In this document: positions 8,600-16,532 of the stretch, one piece after another
Numbering within the stretch: position 1 is the stretch's first letter
Layout: the number at the start of each line of letters is the position of its first letter
Assembly: GCA_016197225.1 (NCBI GenBank)
Contig: JACPWC010000071.1
Location: forward strand, 140,217-204,216
DNA: 64,000 nucleotides
Source of the DNA: Chloroflexota bacterium
Lineage (GTDB): Bacteria > Chloroflexota > Anaerolineae > Anaerolineales > VGOW01
Reading direction: 5' to 3'
Notes under the pieces: model-generated
What the model was told of the DNA's origin: nothing
What the model saw: the letters and a program-made list of their open reading frames with translations, nothing else
Databases searched by the model: none
Position numbers and translations under genes: made by a program

Positions 8600-11107
8600 C
8601 TACATTCTCAACCTTTCCCCTTTCGGATCATATAACACGTCTGCTGTCACGGTTGCCGGGACTCTTTCGCCGAACACTTCCACTTCCAGCGCCGTCCCTT
8701 CTTTGGCGAGTGCGAGCGGTAGATAGATGAAAGCGATGTTCTTGCCAACTGTATAACCCCAGCCGCCTGAGCGCAAGCGCCCGACAATCTCGCCGCTGGC
8801 AAAGACCGCTTCGCCGCCGTAAATCACAACCCCGCCGTTCATTATTACGGTGCAAAGTTTCTTTTGAATCCCTTCGGGTTTCAATTTTGCCAAAGCCTCA
8901 CGGCCAATAAAGTTGCATGGTGAGCCTGTCGAACCATCGCCCTTGTTCAGTTTCACGCAGAAACCCTGCCCCGACTCGTAAGGCGTCTCGCCCGGCGTGA
9001 TGTCGGCGCTCCAGTAACGATAGCCTTTTTCGAGCCGCAGAGAGTCCAATGCTTTGTAACCGGCAGGTGTGATGCCAAATGGTTGACCGGCTTTCATCAA
9101 CGCATCCCAAACCGCGCCTGCATCTCTGGGCGACATATAAAACTCCCAGCCCAACTCGCCCACATAAGTGACTCGTTGCGCCCACACCTGTAAGGGCGAT
9201 TGTAGGGGCGATTCAGGTAAGGGCGATTCATGAATCGCCCCTTCGATGCGTATCCAACAGGCCGTCATGTAGGGGAAGCCGCCGTTTGAAACGTCGGCGT
9301 TGGTCACGGCTTGCAACACCTGACGCGCCTTCGGCCCCCACAAACCAATCGTCGCCCAGTCTTCGGTGACTTCGCGCACTTCGACATCACCGCCCAGGTG
9401 CATCCGAATCCAGCCCAGGTCGCCGGCCACAAAATTGCTGCCGGTGATAATGCGAAAGTGATCGTCGCCCACGCGAACGACGGTCAAATCGGATTCGATG
9501 CCGCCGCGCTCGTTGAGGAATTGAGTATAAATGACACTGCCGACCGGCTTGTCTACGTCGTTGTCGGCCAAACGCTGGAGCAAGGCCAACGCGCCCGGCC
9601 CGCGCACCTCAATCTTGCCGAATGAACTCATGTCCCAGATTGCCACACGCTCGCGGGCGGCTCTGTGTTCCTCTCCAACCTGCTCAAAAAATGCTGGCCG
9701 CCCCCAGCCCCACTGCTTTTGTTCTGCGCCCATCCGACGCCCCGATTTCCCCGACTCAAAATAATTCACCCGCTCCCAGCCGTTCTTCTCGCCAAAGACC
9801 GCGCCCAATTTCATCAGCCGCGAGTCCAACGGGCTGAGGCGTTTGGGCCGCGCCCACTCATTCTCATCGTGCGGAAAACGCAGAACGTAATAATACTTAT
9901 ACGACTCGCGGGCGCGCTCGGCGGCGTAAGCCCGGTCTTGCATGATCGGGCCGAAGCGTCGGACGTTCATCTCGGTCACGTCGTAAGGCGGCTCGCCGTT
10001 CACGATCCACTCGGCGATGATTTCGCCAATCGCGCCGCCCGCACCGAAGCCGGTGTGCGAGAGTCCGCAGGCGGCCCAAAAGCCGCGCACGCCCGGAACC
10101 GGGCCGAGCAGTGGCCGCGAGTCGGGCGTGATCGCTTCGGGGCCGTTCACCAGATGCATCAACTCGGCCTCCTCCAGAATCGGGATGCGTTTGATCGCGC
10201 CTTCCATGATCGGGCCGAACAATTCCCAATCGGAGGCAAGCAGTTTGCTGGTGAAGTCCCAGGGGACGCCGCCAACTGACCAGGCGACAGGCTCTTTCTC
10301 AAACCCGCCGATGAGATAGCCGCCTTGTTCTTCGCGCATATAAAACAAGTATTCGGGGTCGCGGAGGCAGGGGGTGTTTTTGGGTAATTGGTTATTCGTT
10401 ATTGGTTTGGTGGCAACGTGCTGGTGGACGAGCGGAGTCATGGGCAAGTCTGCGCCGACCATATCGCCGATCTGCCGCCCCCACATGCCGGCGGCGTTGA
10501 TCACGATCTCGGTTTTGATAGAACCTTGCTCGGTGTTCACGCCGACGATTTCCCCGTAATGGCCGCGTTCGATCCCCGTCACTCGCGTGTCAGTGGCAAT
10601 CGTCACGCCCATTTCCCGCGCCCGGCGGGCGATCTCCATCGTCACCCCGTTCGGGTCCACGTGACCGTCGTTCGGCAAATAGATTGCGCCGTACAACTCC
10701 CGATCGGTCATGTACGGAAAGATGTTCAAAGCTTCGGCAGGCGAGAGGATGGCGACGTTGAGGCCGATGGCTTTGGCCAGGCTTACTTGCCGCTGGAGGA
10801 ACTTGAACTGGTCGGGGCTGGAGGCTACGCGCAAACTGCCCACTTCGTTCCAGCCGATGTGATGTCCGGCTTCAATCTGCAAATCGCGGTAGAGCGAGAT
10901 GCTGTTCTTGCGCATTCGCATCAGGGCGGGCGAAGTGTGGAAGTGGGTGAGCAAACCGGCGGCGTGCCAGGTAGAGCCGCTGGTCAGTTCGCCTTTGTCG
11001 AGCAGAAGCACGTCCTTGCGGCCAAGTTTGGCGAGGTAGTAGGCAATGCTGCACCCGGCGATGCCGCCGCCGATGATGGTGATGGCTGTGTGAGAGGGGA
11101 GGGTCAT
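8600..11107 (-). CDS. Dimethylglycine/sarcosine dehydrogenase-like FAD enzyme fused to a GcvT (tetrahydrofolate) domain
   Basis: 835-residue two-part oxidase. The N-terminal DAO domain has ITIIGGGIAGCSIAYYLAKLG at 9-29 and GSTWHAAGL, where H48 is the position that carries covalent FAD in dimethylglycine and sarcosine dehydrogenases. A middle linker domain follows at about 380-435. The C-terminal half is a GcvT/aminomethyltransferase fold (about 440-830), which receives the C1 unit on tetrahydrofolate. I start at MTLPSHTAITI (11107) because the 28 residues upstream overlap the preceding terminator. The permease gene upstream could supply the methylated amino acid. Odd feature: a palindromic repeat is inserted in frame at about residues 622-639. 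Confidence 0.88.
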   Translation of the reverse strand: MTLPSHTAITIIGGGIAGCSIAYYLAKLGRKDVLLLDKGELTSGSTWHAAGLLTHFHTSPALMRMRKNSISLYRDLQIEAGHHIGWNEVGSLRVASSPDQFKFLQRQVSLAKAIGLNVAILSPAEALNIFPYMTDRELYGAIYLPNDGHVDPNGVTMEIARRAREMGVTIATDTRVTGIERGHYGEIVGVNTEQGSIKTEIVINAAGMWGRQIGDMVGADLPMTPLVHQHVATKPITNNQLPKNTPCLRDPEYLFYMREEQGGYLIGGFEKEPVAWSVGGVPWDFTSKLLASDWELFGPIMEGAIKRIPILEEAELMHLVNGPEAITPDSRPLLGPVPGVRGFWAACGLSHTGFGAGGAIGEIIAEWIVNGEPPYDVTEMNVRRFGPIMQDRAYAAERARESYKYYYVLRFPHDENEWARPKRLSPLDSRLMKLGAVFGEKNGWERVNYFESGKSGRRMGAEQKQWGWGRPAFFEQVGEEHRAARERVAIWDMSSFGKIEVRGPGALALLQRLADNDVDKPVGSVIYTQFLNERGGIESDLTVVRVGDDHFRIITGSNFVAGDLGWIRMHLGGDVEVREVTEDWATIGLWGPKARQVLQAVTNADVSNGGFPYMTACWIRIEGAIHESPLPESPLQSPLQVWAQRVTYVGELGWEFYMSPRDAGAVWDALMKAGQPFGITPAGYKALDSLRLEKGYRYWSADITPGETPYESGQGFCVKLNKGDGSTGSPCNFIGREALAKLKPEGIQKKLCTVIMNGGVVIYGGEAVFASGEIVGRLRSGGWGYTVGKNIAFIYLPLALAKEGTALEVEVFGERVPATVTADVLYDPKGERLRM
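9190..9243. repeat. Palindromic repeat inserted in frame in the dehydrogenase gene
   Basis: GTAAGGGCGAT, TGTAGGGGCGATT and GTAAGGGCGATTCA follow one another and end in a perfect 20-bp palindrome at 9221-9240 (GGGCGATTCA / TGAATCGCCC). In the protein it gives a Ser/Pro-repetitive stretch (HESPLPESPLQSPLQ) in the GcvT domain, without a stop or frame change. The GTAGGGGCG core is shared with the repeat at 21923-21950. Confidence 0.7.
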
Positions 11108-11149
11108 GATGAAAGAGAATTGGAGGAGCAGAGAATTGGCGATTGGCCT

Positions 11150-11191
11150 ATAAACAAGTGGAGGCCGGAGAAAACGTTCTCCGACCTCCAC
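11150..11191 (-). terminator. Intrinsic terminator after the permease gene
   Basis: The inverted repeat GTGGAGG-c-CGGAGAA aacg TTCTCCG-a-CCTCCAC spans 11158-11191. Read on the minus strand it is followed by TTGTTTAT. It lies 28 bp after the permease stop and 50 bp before the dehydrogenase start, so the two genes may be partly uncoupled. Confidence 0.65.
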
Positions 11192-11218
11192 TGTTCACTG
11201 TTCACTATCCACTGAACA

Positions 11219-12874
11219 CTATTCCGGCGGAATTTCCTTGAAGGCGTAATCCACGTTGATGCCTTTGGACTTCTGGCTGTTCTTCATCATCATATAGAGC
11301 GCCAGCGACGCCACGATGATGGCGATGGCGATGATCTGCGCCCAGACATGAGCCGGGAAGTCGGTAAAGTCCCAGTTGCCCAAGACGCCGAGTTGCGGAG
11401 CGAAGAGGAACGCAAACACCATAAGGGTGCCCAACACCGCGCCCAAACCGCCGAGGATCGTAATGAGCGGAGTGCCGCCGAGAGAATATCTCGACCCCGG
11501 TGAAGCATTGTACAAATCTTTGGCCCGATACGGAAGCAGGGCGCCGGCCAGGCTGGTGACGACGAACACGTAACCACAGCCAAACGTCACGCCCAGCGTC
11601 AGGCCAACCCAGCCCTTCACCAGGCTGTAGGCCAGGATGACCGGGATGCTGGCCAGGAAGTAAGCCAGGTGGGAGTTGACCGGCGTGTGAAGTTTCTCGT
11701 CCACTTTGCTGAACCACTCCGGCAGAAGCCGGTCGAGCGACATGGCCACCATTACCCGCGTCATGCCGATGTAGCAGTTGCAGACGATCTGGAAGCCGTT
11801 GAGGATGTAACCGACGCCGATGATGAGCACCACCAGCGGGCTGGCGGTAAGGGCGACGGCAATGATGGGCGGCCACAAATTGAAGCCGTTGATGTTGGCT
11901 TCGGCGATGAGCGACCAATAACCGGCTCCGGCCACCGTCAGAAATTCGGGCGGCGCAACGCGTTGCAGGCCCAGGGCCAGCAGAGCCAATAGCAAACCAG
12001 TGGCGACGAGCGAGCCGACCATGATGAAGGTCTGGGCGTTGAAATTCTTGGCATCCTTGATCTCGCCGTTCTGCTGGGCCGAGTAAGTCGCCCACTGGAG
12101 CGAAGTCCAGGCGATGGGCGCCACCAACAAGGTGGCCCACAAACTGAACGGGGGGTTGAGGTCAATGCCAGCGCCCTGAACCGCCGAGACGGCGGTCTGG
12201 TAAAAATTAGCCGCGCCGCCCGAGGCGACGGCGAAGGCGTTGAGCCGGGTCACAAAATCCGAAGCTGGCGTGGTGAACAAAATAAAGAACACCGTCGCGA
12301 AGGCCAGCAGAGTCCCCCACCACATCACATGCTGGAAGCGCACGTAATTCTTGAAGCCGCTGACGAGCAGCACCATGGACAGCAAAGCGTTGACGATGCT
12401 AGTGATGACGATGCCAGGCCCGGTGGTGAACCACACCCCGATGCCGGAAAATGTGGTGTTGCCCATCGTCGCCCCGAGGCCCAGGAAGAGCGGGGCAAAC
12501 CCCAAATAGGCCACCAACCAACCCGAGAGCGCCACCCACTGCAAAATCCAGATCACGAACCCGGACATCACTACCGTGAAGGCGACGCCGCCGCCGAACA
12601 CCCGGCTCTGAAACACGTAATCACCGCCGGAGCGCGGCAGGGCGGTGGACAGCCAGACGTAGGCAAAAGCAATTGGAATTTCGATGACGGTGGCCAAAAT
12701 GATTCCCCACACCAGGTTGCCGCCGGGCAGAGCGCCGGGTGCCCACAGGTACGTCCAGGGGAAGATCAGGCCCATGGTAAGAATGTTATAGACGAACGCA
12801 GAATAGGGAGACATCACCCGAACCAGGCCGGACGCTTTTCGGGTGAAGACTTCAGGGGTTGCTGTCGCTGCCAT
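11219..12874 (-). CDS. APC-superfamily amino-acid permease
   Basis: 551-residue polytopic transporter with about 12 hydrophobic segments, an N-terminal cytoplasmic stretch (TRKASGLVRVMSPYSAF) and the helix-breaking segment before TM2-TM3 typical of the amino acid-polyamine-organocation family (LPRSGGDYVFQSRV). It imports an amino acid or amine by proton or sodium coupling. A strong Shine-Dalgarno (GGAGG) precedes ATG 12874. The neighbouring dimethylglycine/sarcosine-dehydrogenase-like gene suggests a methylated glycine derivative as substrate, which is inference only. Confidence 0.85.
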   Translation of the reverse strand: MAATATPEVFTRKASGLVRVMSPYSAFVYNILTMGLIFPWTYLWAPGALPGGNLVWGIILATVIEIPIAFAYVWLSTALPRSGGDYVFQSRVFGGGVAFTVVMSGFVIWILQWVALSGWLVAYLGFAPLFLGLGATMGNTTFSGIGVWFTTGPGIVITSIVNALLSMVLLVSGFKNYVRFQHVMWWGTLLAFATVFFILFTTPASDFVTRLNAFAVASGGAANFYQTAVSAVQGAGIDLNPPFSLWATLLVAPIAWTSLQWATYSAQQNGEIKDAKNFNAQTFIMVGSLVATGLLLALLALGLQRVAPPEFLTVAGAGYWSLIAEANINGFNLWPPIIAVALTASPLVVLIIGVGYILNGFQIVCNCYIGMTRVMVAMSLDRLLPEWFSKVDEKLHTPVNSHLAYFLASIPVILAYSLVKGWVGLTLGVTFGCGYVFVVTSLAGALLPYRAKDLYNASPGSRYSLGGTPLITILGGLGAVLGTLMVFAFLFAPQLGVLGNWDFTDFPAHVWAQIIAIAIIVASLALYMMMKNSQKSKGINVDYAFKEIPPE

Positions 12875-13006
12875 TTCTTTCTCCTCCGAACATTCTGGGC
12901 CAGCAGGGCGCTGGCAAGGCCAATATGTTGACTTTGTTGATATAACCCCCTTTTCGCCGCCGGGTTGCTCAACGGGGCAAGCGCCGTTCCGGGGAAAAAC
13001 CGGCGG

Positions 13007-13612
13007 CTACCCCTTTGCCGCGTGGTCGAGCGCGACGATGAAAAGTTGCGTGTAAACCGGCCCGCCCGGGCGCAGTTCACTCTTCATCAAGGTGACGGCA
13101 TTCACCCGTTGAGTCCCCAACTCAACCTGCCATTGAGCGCGGACGGCCTCGCCCGCCTTCGCCGCCGCCTCGGGCCGGGCCTCGCGCCGCACCCGGCCCA
13201 GCGTAACGTGCGGCGAGAAAGCCCGGTCTTCGGGCGGGTAGCCCAGCGGCGATACCTGGTTTTCGATCCTCGCTTGCAATTCGATCAGCGTCTTTGCGCC
13301 CGCCGGATCGATCCCGGCCCAAAGCACGCGCGGGCGTTTGAAATTGGGGAAGCAACCGATGCCGCTCACCGAAAACGAGAACGGGTCGAACGGGGCGACC
13401 GCCTCTTTTAGAGCGGCGCTGATCGAAGCGATGCGGGTTTGTGGAATGTTTCCCAAAAACTTGAGGGTGAGGTGAATATTGTCGGCCTTCACCCAGCTGA
13501 CAGCGTCGGGCGGCGTTGCCTGGCTGAGGCTGGCGATGACATTTTTCAGTCGCCCGCGCAGGGTTGGAGAGAATTCGATGGCGATGAAAGCGCGGAGTGT
13601 TTGAGGCGGCAT
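13007..13612 (-). CDS. thpR: RNA 2',3'-cyclic phosphodiesterase (2H ligase-like)
   Basis: 201-residue member of the 2H phosphoesterase family (ThpR/LigT). The two catalytic HxT motifs are clear: IHLTLKFLG (H47, T49) and FSPHVTLGRV (H134, T136). The start LRAFIAIEF is diagnostic. The enzyme opens 2',3'-cyclic phosphates at RNA ends, giving 2'-phosphates. Length is normal. It sits alone between the permease and tRNA-Lys on the minus strand. Confidence 0.93.
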   Translation of the reverse strand: MPPQTLRAFIAIEFSPTLRGRLKNVIASLSQATPPDAVSWVKADNIHLTLKFLGNIPQTRIASISAALKEAVAPFDPFSFSVSGIGCFPNFKRPRVLWAGIDPAGAKTLIELQARIENQVSPLGYPPEDRAFSPHVTLGRVRREARPEAAAKAGEAVRAQWQVELGTQRVNAVTLMKSELRPGGPVYTQLFIVALDHAAKG

Positions 13613-13629
13613 GACGAAAGTATAACAGC

Positions 13630-13666
13630 CCAGACTTCCGAAGTCTCAAAGACTTCGGAAGTCTGG
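13630..13666. repeat. Perfect 16-bp inverted repeat
   Basis: CCAGACTTCCGAAGTC, loop TCAAA, GACTTCGGAAGTCTGG. It lies between thpR (start 13612) and the tRNA terminator, and there is no T run after it. It looks like a dispersed palindromic repeat rather than a terminator. Confidence 0.7.
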
Positions 13667-13670
13667 AATC

Positions 13671-13696
13671 AAAAAAGCCCCGGAAAGGGCTTTTTT
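13671..13696 (-). terminator. Intrinsic terminator of the tRNA-Lys gene
   Basis: The symmetric stem AAAAAAGCCC / GGGCTTTTTT with loop CGGAAA lies 5 bp downstream of the tRNA 3' end. Being symmetrical, it would work in both directions. Confidence 0.85.
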
Positions 13697-13701
13697 CGAA
13701 G

Positions 13702-13774
13702 TGACCCCGGAAGGACTTGAACCTTCAACCAATTGATTAAGAGTCAACTGCTCTGCCAATTGAGCTACGGGGCC
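13702..13774 (-). tRNA. tRNA-Lys (anticodon CTT)
   Basis: The minus strand folds as a full cloverleaf. The acceptor is GGCCCCG / CGGGGTC with one G-T pair, the D arm is GCTC-AATTGGCA-GAGC, and the anticodon arm is GTTGA-CTCTTAA-TCAAT with anticodon CTT. The variable loop is TGGTT and the T arm is GAAGG-TTCAAGT-CCTTC, with discriminator A. The 3' CCA is not encoded. It decodes AAG. Confidence 0.95.
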
Positions 13775-13869
13775 TGGCGGGCAGGCGAAATTATACCAGA
13801 CCCTTTGCAAGGGTCAACGGCGGGCGCCTCCTTTGATCAAAAGCCAGCCTCAAACTCACCCGGCAACGA

Positions 13870-14096
13870 TCAGATATGTTTGACGTTCTCTTTGGGGCGA
13901 GCCAGATCAATCTCGGCGTAAGCGGTGTTAAAGTCGCCGGTGACGACGACAGGCCGCCGGGCATGCATGTAACCTTGCGTCACTTCGAGAAAGCGCCGAT
14001 AGAAGGCCAGCTTGTGCGCCACCCATCCCGGCCCGCGCCCGCCGTTGGGAAAGTAGATGTTGAGTAAACTGCCGTGCCCCCCTGACTAAGGTTTGG
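13870..14096 (-). pseudogene. Exonuclease III (xthA) remnant
   Basis: The minus strand encodes an internal piece of exodeoxyribonuclease III with no start and a premature end: SLLNIYFPNGGRGPGWV, then HKLAFYRRFLEVTQGY, then RPVVVTGDFNTAYAEIDL and RPKENVKHI followed by a stop (13870-13872). TGDFNTA is the catalytic Asp/Asn motif of the family, and NIYFPNG and ENVK are typical flanking motifs. Both the N-terminal metal-binding part and the C-terminal SDH part are missing. In-frame stops close it on both sides. It looks like a decayed fragment left next to the response-regulator promoter. Confidence 0.8.
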
Positions 14097-14112
14097 TCAA
14101 AATTTGGTCAAA
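14092..14112. promoter_or_regulatory. Direct-repeat regulator box, inverted orientation
   Basis: TTTGGTCAAA occurs twice with an exact 11-bp period (14092-14101 and 14103-14112). Read on the minus strand it is TTGACC-N5-TTGACC, the same core as in the three boxes at 15965, 58473 and 62444. It lies just upstream of the -35 of the first response-regulator gene, as expected for autoregulation by an OmpR/PhoB-type protein. Confidence 0.65.
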
Positions 14113-14118
14113 GTGGCC

Positions 14119-14147
14119 TTGACAATACTAGTGAGAGAGCATACTAT
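14119..14147 (+). promoter_or_regulatory. Sigma-70 promoter of the first response-regulator gene
   Basis: TTGACA (14119-14124), 17-bp spacer, TACTAT (14142-14147). The hexamers are near consensus. The start codon at 14213 would leave a leader of about 60 nt. Confidence 0.75.
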
Positions 14148-14212
14148 TGCAATCGCTAACATAACAGTTTGTCTAATCATCTTTGTTTTTCTGAATTTTT
14201 CGGGTCATTTAA

Positions 14213-14920
14213 ATGATAACTAGCTCTAAAACTGCGCTCAAGGTTCTCGTGGTAGACGATAGCCAGGAGCATGTTGATCTATTGAAGATGATACTGGAAC
14301 GGGCCGGAATGCAAGTGATTTCGGCCAACTCGGGTCTCGAGGCTTTGCGGGCTACGTTCAACCATCACCCGGATGCCATTCTCCTCGACATCATGATGCC
14401 GGGCATGGATGGCTTCACCACCAGCCAGCGCCTGCGAGAATTGTCGGATACGCCCATTCTGATTGTGTCGGCCAAAAGCCAGACCGACGACATTACGCGG
14501 GCGTTTGAATTGGGCGCTGACGATTACGTTGTCAAGCCTTACGACTCACGTGAACTGCTGGCCCGGCTCCACGCCTGTATTCGCCGGGTGCCCACGACCA
14601 CCGAGGACGACGGGCAAATGACGTTGTCCAATGGCGACCTGGTCATTGATCCCTCACGCCACCGCGTCATTGTCCGCCAGCAGGAAGTGAAGCTTACCAA
14701 AACCGAATTCGACCTGCTCTATTACTTTGCCCGCAACCGGGGCCGCGTCCTGACGCACTCGATGATTTTGGAGGCGGTTTGGGGCCAGGACAGTTGCGTA
14801 AGCAAGAGCACCCTCAAACAGTTCATGCTCTCGCTTCGCAAAAAGATAGAGAAGAACCCCAACAACCCGCAGTGGCTGGTTAACGAGCATGGCGTCGGCT
14901 ATGCCCTGATGTTTGATTAA
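14213..14920 (+). CDS. OmpR/PhoB-family response regulator (canonical receiver)
   Basis: 235 residues. The receiver domain (9-125) has all key residues: acidic pair D15-D16, phosphoacceptor D59 (LLDIMMPGMDG), S86 and K108 (VVKPY). The winged-helix DNA-binding domain (135-233) shows LTKTEFDLLYYFARNRGRVLT and the recognition region STLKQFMLSLRKKIE, ending HGVGYALMFD. No histidine kinase is nearby, so it is an orphan in this window. A repeat box upstream of its own promoter matches boxes before three polysaccharide units, which makes it the best candidate for their regulator. Confidence 0.92.
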   Translation: MITSSKTALKVLVVDDSQEHVDLLKMILERAGMQVISANSGLEALRATFNHHPDAILLDIMMPGMDGFTTSQRLRELSDTPILIVSAKSQTDDITRAFELGADDYVVKPYDSRELLARLHACIRRVPTTTEDDGQMTLSNGDLVIDPSRHRVIVRQQEVKLTKTEFDLLYYFARNRGRVLTHSMILEAVWGQDSCVSKSTLKQFMLSLRKKIEKNPNNPQWLVNEHGVGYALMFD

Positions 14921-15052
14921 GCCGGCCCGGCCAACACAATAATAGACTTTATCGGAAATAAGCTCTTAGCCCGCGTCACTGCGGGCGGCCAACCGCAAGG
15001 ACGCGGTTGGGGAGCGTCATAATGTTATTCTCGATAAGGTTTAATAAACGCG

Positions 15053-15080
15053 AAGCCCGCTGATGCGGGCTTTTGTTTTA
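15053..15080 (+). terminator. Intrinsic terminator after the first response regulator
   Basis: AAGCCCGC-TGAT-GCGGGCTT followed by TTGTTTTATT. Two further small hairpins precede it at 14970-15010 (CCCGC/GCGGG and CCAACCGC/GCGGTTGG). It lies between the convergent regulator genes, and the T tail touches the stop of the minus-strand gene. Confidence 0.85.
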
Positions 15081-15785
15081 TTTGGAGTCCTGGTTGGTGA
15101 AAGCGCGCGACTTGAACGAGTAACCCACTCCGCGCTCGGTGCAGAAGTAAACGGGGTGAGCAGAGTCGTCTTCTATCTTCTTGCGCAGGTAGCCCACGTA
15201 CCGGCTCACGTGCGACTTGGCTTTGGCATAAGTGTGGCCGAGGATGTACTCCAGAAGCTCGTCGTACTTCAACACCTGGTTGGCCCTTCTGATAAAAAAG
15301 CTCAACAACTTGAACTCGGTGTCAGTCAAATAAATACTCTCTCCGCCCTTGCTCACCAGACGACTGGCCAGGTCCACCTTTAAATAGCCGTCGTCGTAAA
15401 GAAGCGTGTTCTTGTGCTCCGCCGAATAGCGCTTCAGCAGCGCCGAGAGTTTCGCCAACAGCCGCTCCCAGTTCCAGGGCGGGGGCATGTAATCGTCGCC
15501 CAGACTCAGCGCCCGTTCCATAGAGGCCCTGTCCCGGTGATCGGAGATAAACAGGATTGGAATGTCGCTCATCTCGCGAATGCGTTGGGCTGTGTCCCAA
15601 CCGCTCAGGCCGGGCATCACGTCTCTCAAAATGATGGCTTGCGGCGTGTTTGCCAGAAACACTTCGATCCCCTCTTTGCCATTTTGAGCGCCAAGCGCCT
15701 CAAACCCACTGCGAGTCGTATGAGCCTTTACAGTTTCAAGAACATCACGATCAGGATCAATGATGAGCACTTTTACCGGTGTCAT
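15078..15785 (-). CDS. Atypical OmpR-family regulator lacking the phosphoacceptor Asp
   Basis: 235 residues: receiver-like domain (4-120) and winged-helix domain (about 135-230, LTDTEFKLLSFFIRRANQVLKY, ending RGVGYSFKSR). Aligned with its neighbour, the phosphorylation site is R54 instead of Asp (ILRDVMPG, with D55 shifted by one). The acidic pair is D10-P11 and the conserved Lys is P102 (DDYMPPPW). Such receivers usually act without phosphorylation and may dimerise constitutively or bind a ligand. It converges on the canonical regulator and is divergent from the polysaccharide locus. A good Shine-Dalgarno (GGAG) precedes the start. Confidence 0.9.
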   Translation of the reverse strand: MTPVKVLIIDPDRDVLETVKAHTTRSGFEALGAQNGKEGIEVFLANTPQAIILRDVMPGLSGWDTAQRIREMSDIPILFISDHRDRASMERALSLGDDYMPPPWNWERLLAKLSALLKRYSAEHKNTLLYDDGYLKVDLASRLVSKGGESIYLTDTEFKLLSFFIRRANQVLKYDELLEYILGHTYAKAKSHVSRYVGYLRKKIEDDSAHPVYFCTERGVGYSFKSRAFTNQDSK

Positions 15786-15827
15786 AGCTCTCCAAATTTG
15801 GCTTTCGCCGATGAGGGCGATGGCACA

Positions 15828-15833
15828 ATTATA
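15828..15833 (-). promoter_or_regulatory. Possible -10 of the atypical regulator gene
   Basis: The minus strand reads TATAAT here, about 43 nt before the start codon. No good -35 is found at 16-18 bp, so the promoter may need an activator. Confidence 0.4.
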
Positions 15834-15964
15834 TTGCGTTGGAGGAAAAACGACTTAAACTCGCTCTGGCCTCTTTCTTTCAAATTCAGTCCCTGCACTG
15901 GTTTAGTACCCCCGTCTCAGAATGTTGAGCCTGTCTCTGTTCCAGAACCTTTACCTTAGGAAGA

Positions 15965-16007
15965 TTGACTATATTTTGACCAATCTTTGGCGTGGGTACT
16001 TTAACTT
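15965..16007 (+). promoter_or_regulatory. Control cassette copy A: 11-bp repeat box plus putative -10
   Basis: TTGAC at 15965, TTGAC at 15976 and TTGGC at 15987 have an exact 11-bp period. TAACTT (16002-16007) follows 26 bp after the second repeat start, the same offset as TAGAGT in copies B and C. The layout fits a PhoB-class promoter in which the regulator box replaces the -35. It would drive the first polysaccharide unit starting at 16222. Confidence 0.65.
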
Positions 16008-16162
16008 ATAACCAGAATGTTAGCAGTTTAGGTGCGCTTCAAGTGAAGCCGGTACAGGTGCCAGTGAGAGGTCGTTGATTTTCAAAACGCCCCGTGTCCA
16101 CCTCGAGGCGAAGCCGCCTGATGGCAATATCGAAACCATAACAAATGAAAGGAAGACTGGCG

Positions 16163-16206
16163 CTTCTTCGCAGAGGTGGAAAATCCCGCGAAGAAGATTT
16201 TATTTG
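16163..16206 (+). ncRNA. Leader hairpin element copy A
   Basis: A 34-nt element (16163-16196) has a 9-bp stem CTTCTTCGC / GCGAAGAAG, a 16-nt loop AGAGGTGGAAAATCCC, and a T-rich tail (ATTTTATTTG). Nearly identical copies lie at 58541 and 62512, each just before the first gene of a unit. Stem changes between copies keep pairing. Here the element is 187 nt from the box, so this leader carries about 130 nt more than the other two; that extra stretch (about 16010-16160) shows only small hairpins (for example GCTTCA/TGAAGC and GGCG/CGCC). Confidence 0.7.
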
Positions 16207-16221
16207 CCGGCGGAGAGAGGA

Positions 16222-16473
16222 ATGGAAAAAGAACTTTCGAGGAACTCCCTGCACAACCGAAGCGATGAGGCGTCGTTGCTTCGTTTCCTGCGACCTTCGC
16301 AGATCGCCATGATTGACGAAGCGCTCTCGGTGGTCGGCGAGTTCGGCGAAGTGCGCCTGATTGTGGAGAAAGGCCACTTGCGCTTCATCGTCACCGAGAG
16401 AAGCTTCGACGCTCTGAAATGGCAGCCGGGAAGTTTGTATCGCGACGCCAAACTGCCCCGACAGTCATCCTGA
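16222..16473 (+). CDS. Small conserved-looking protein, first gene of the polysaccharide locus
   Basis: 83 residues, unrecognised. The sequence includes LLRFLRPSQIAMIDEAL followed by GEFGEVRLIVEKGHLRFI, so a helix then a beta hairpin rich in charged residues. There is no signal peptide or membrane segment. The start at 16222 has a Shine-Dalgarno (GGAGAGAGG) and follows the leader hairpin by 25 nt. The frame is open further upstream, but that would run through the hairpin. Its place ahead of the NusG paralogue suggests a regulatory or accessory role. Confidence 0.7.
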   Translation: MEKELSRNSLHNRSDEASLLRFLRPSQIAMIDEALSVVGEFGEVRLIVEKGHLRFIVTERSFDALKWQPGSLYRDAKLPRQSS

Positions 16474-16532
16474 AAGCTACTGAAGCATCTTCATTATCAA
16501 CTCCTTTTGATAACTTCAAAGGCGGGTAATCT

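Noticed and set aside
16010-16160. Riboswitch (c-di-GMP or cobalamin type) in the long leader of copy A
   Set aside because: Fragments such as AAGCCGCC and GGTGCC are present, but I could not align the conserved cores or folds of either class.
16007-16221. RfaH ops element in the leaders
   Set aside because: I did not find a GGCGGTAG-type ops sequence in any of the three leaders; the shared feature is the hairpin.
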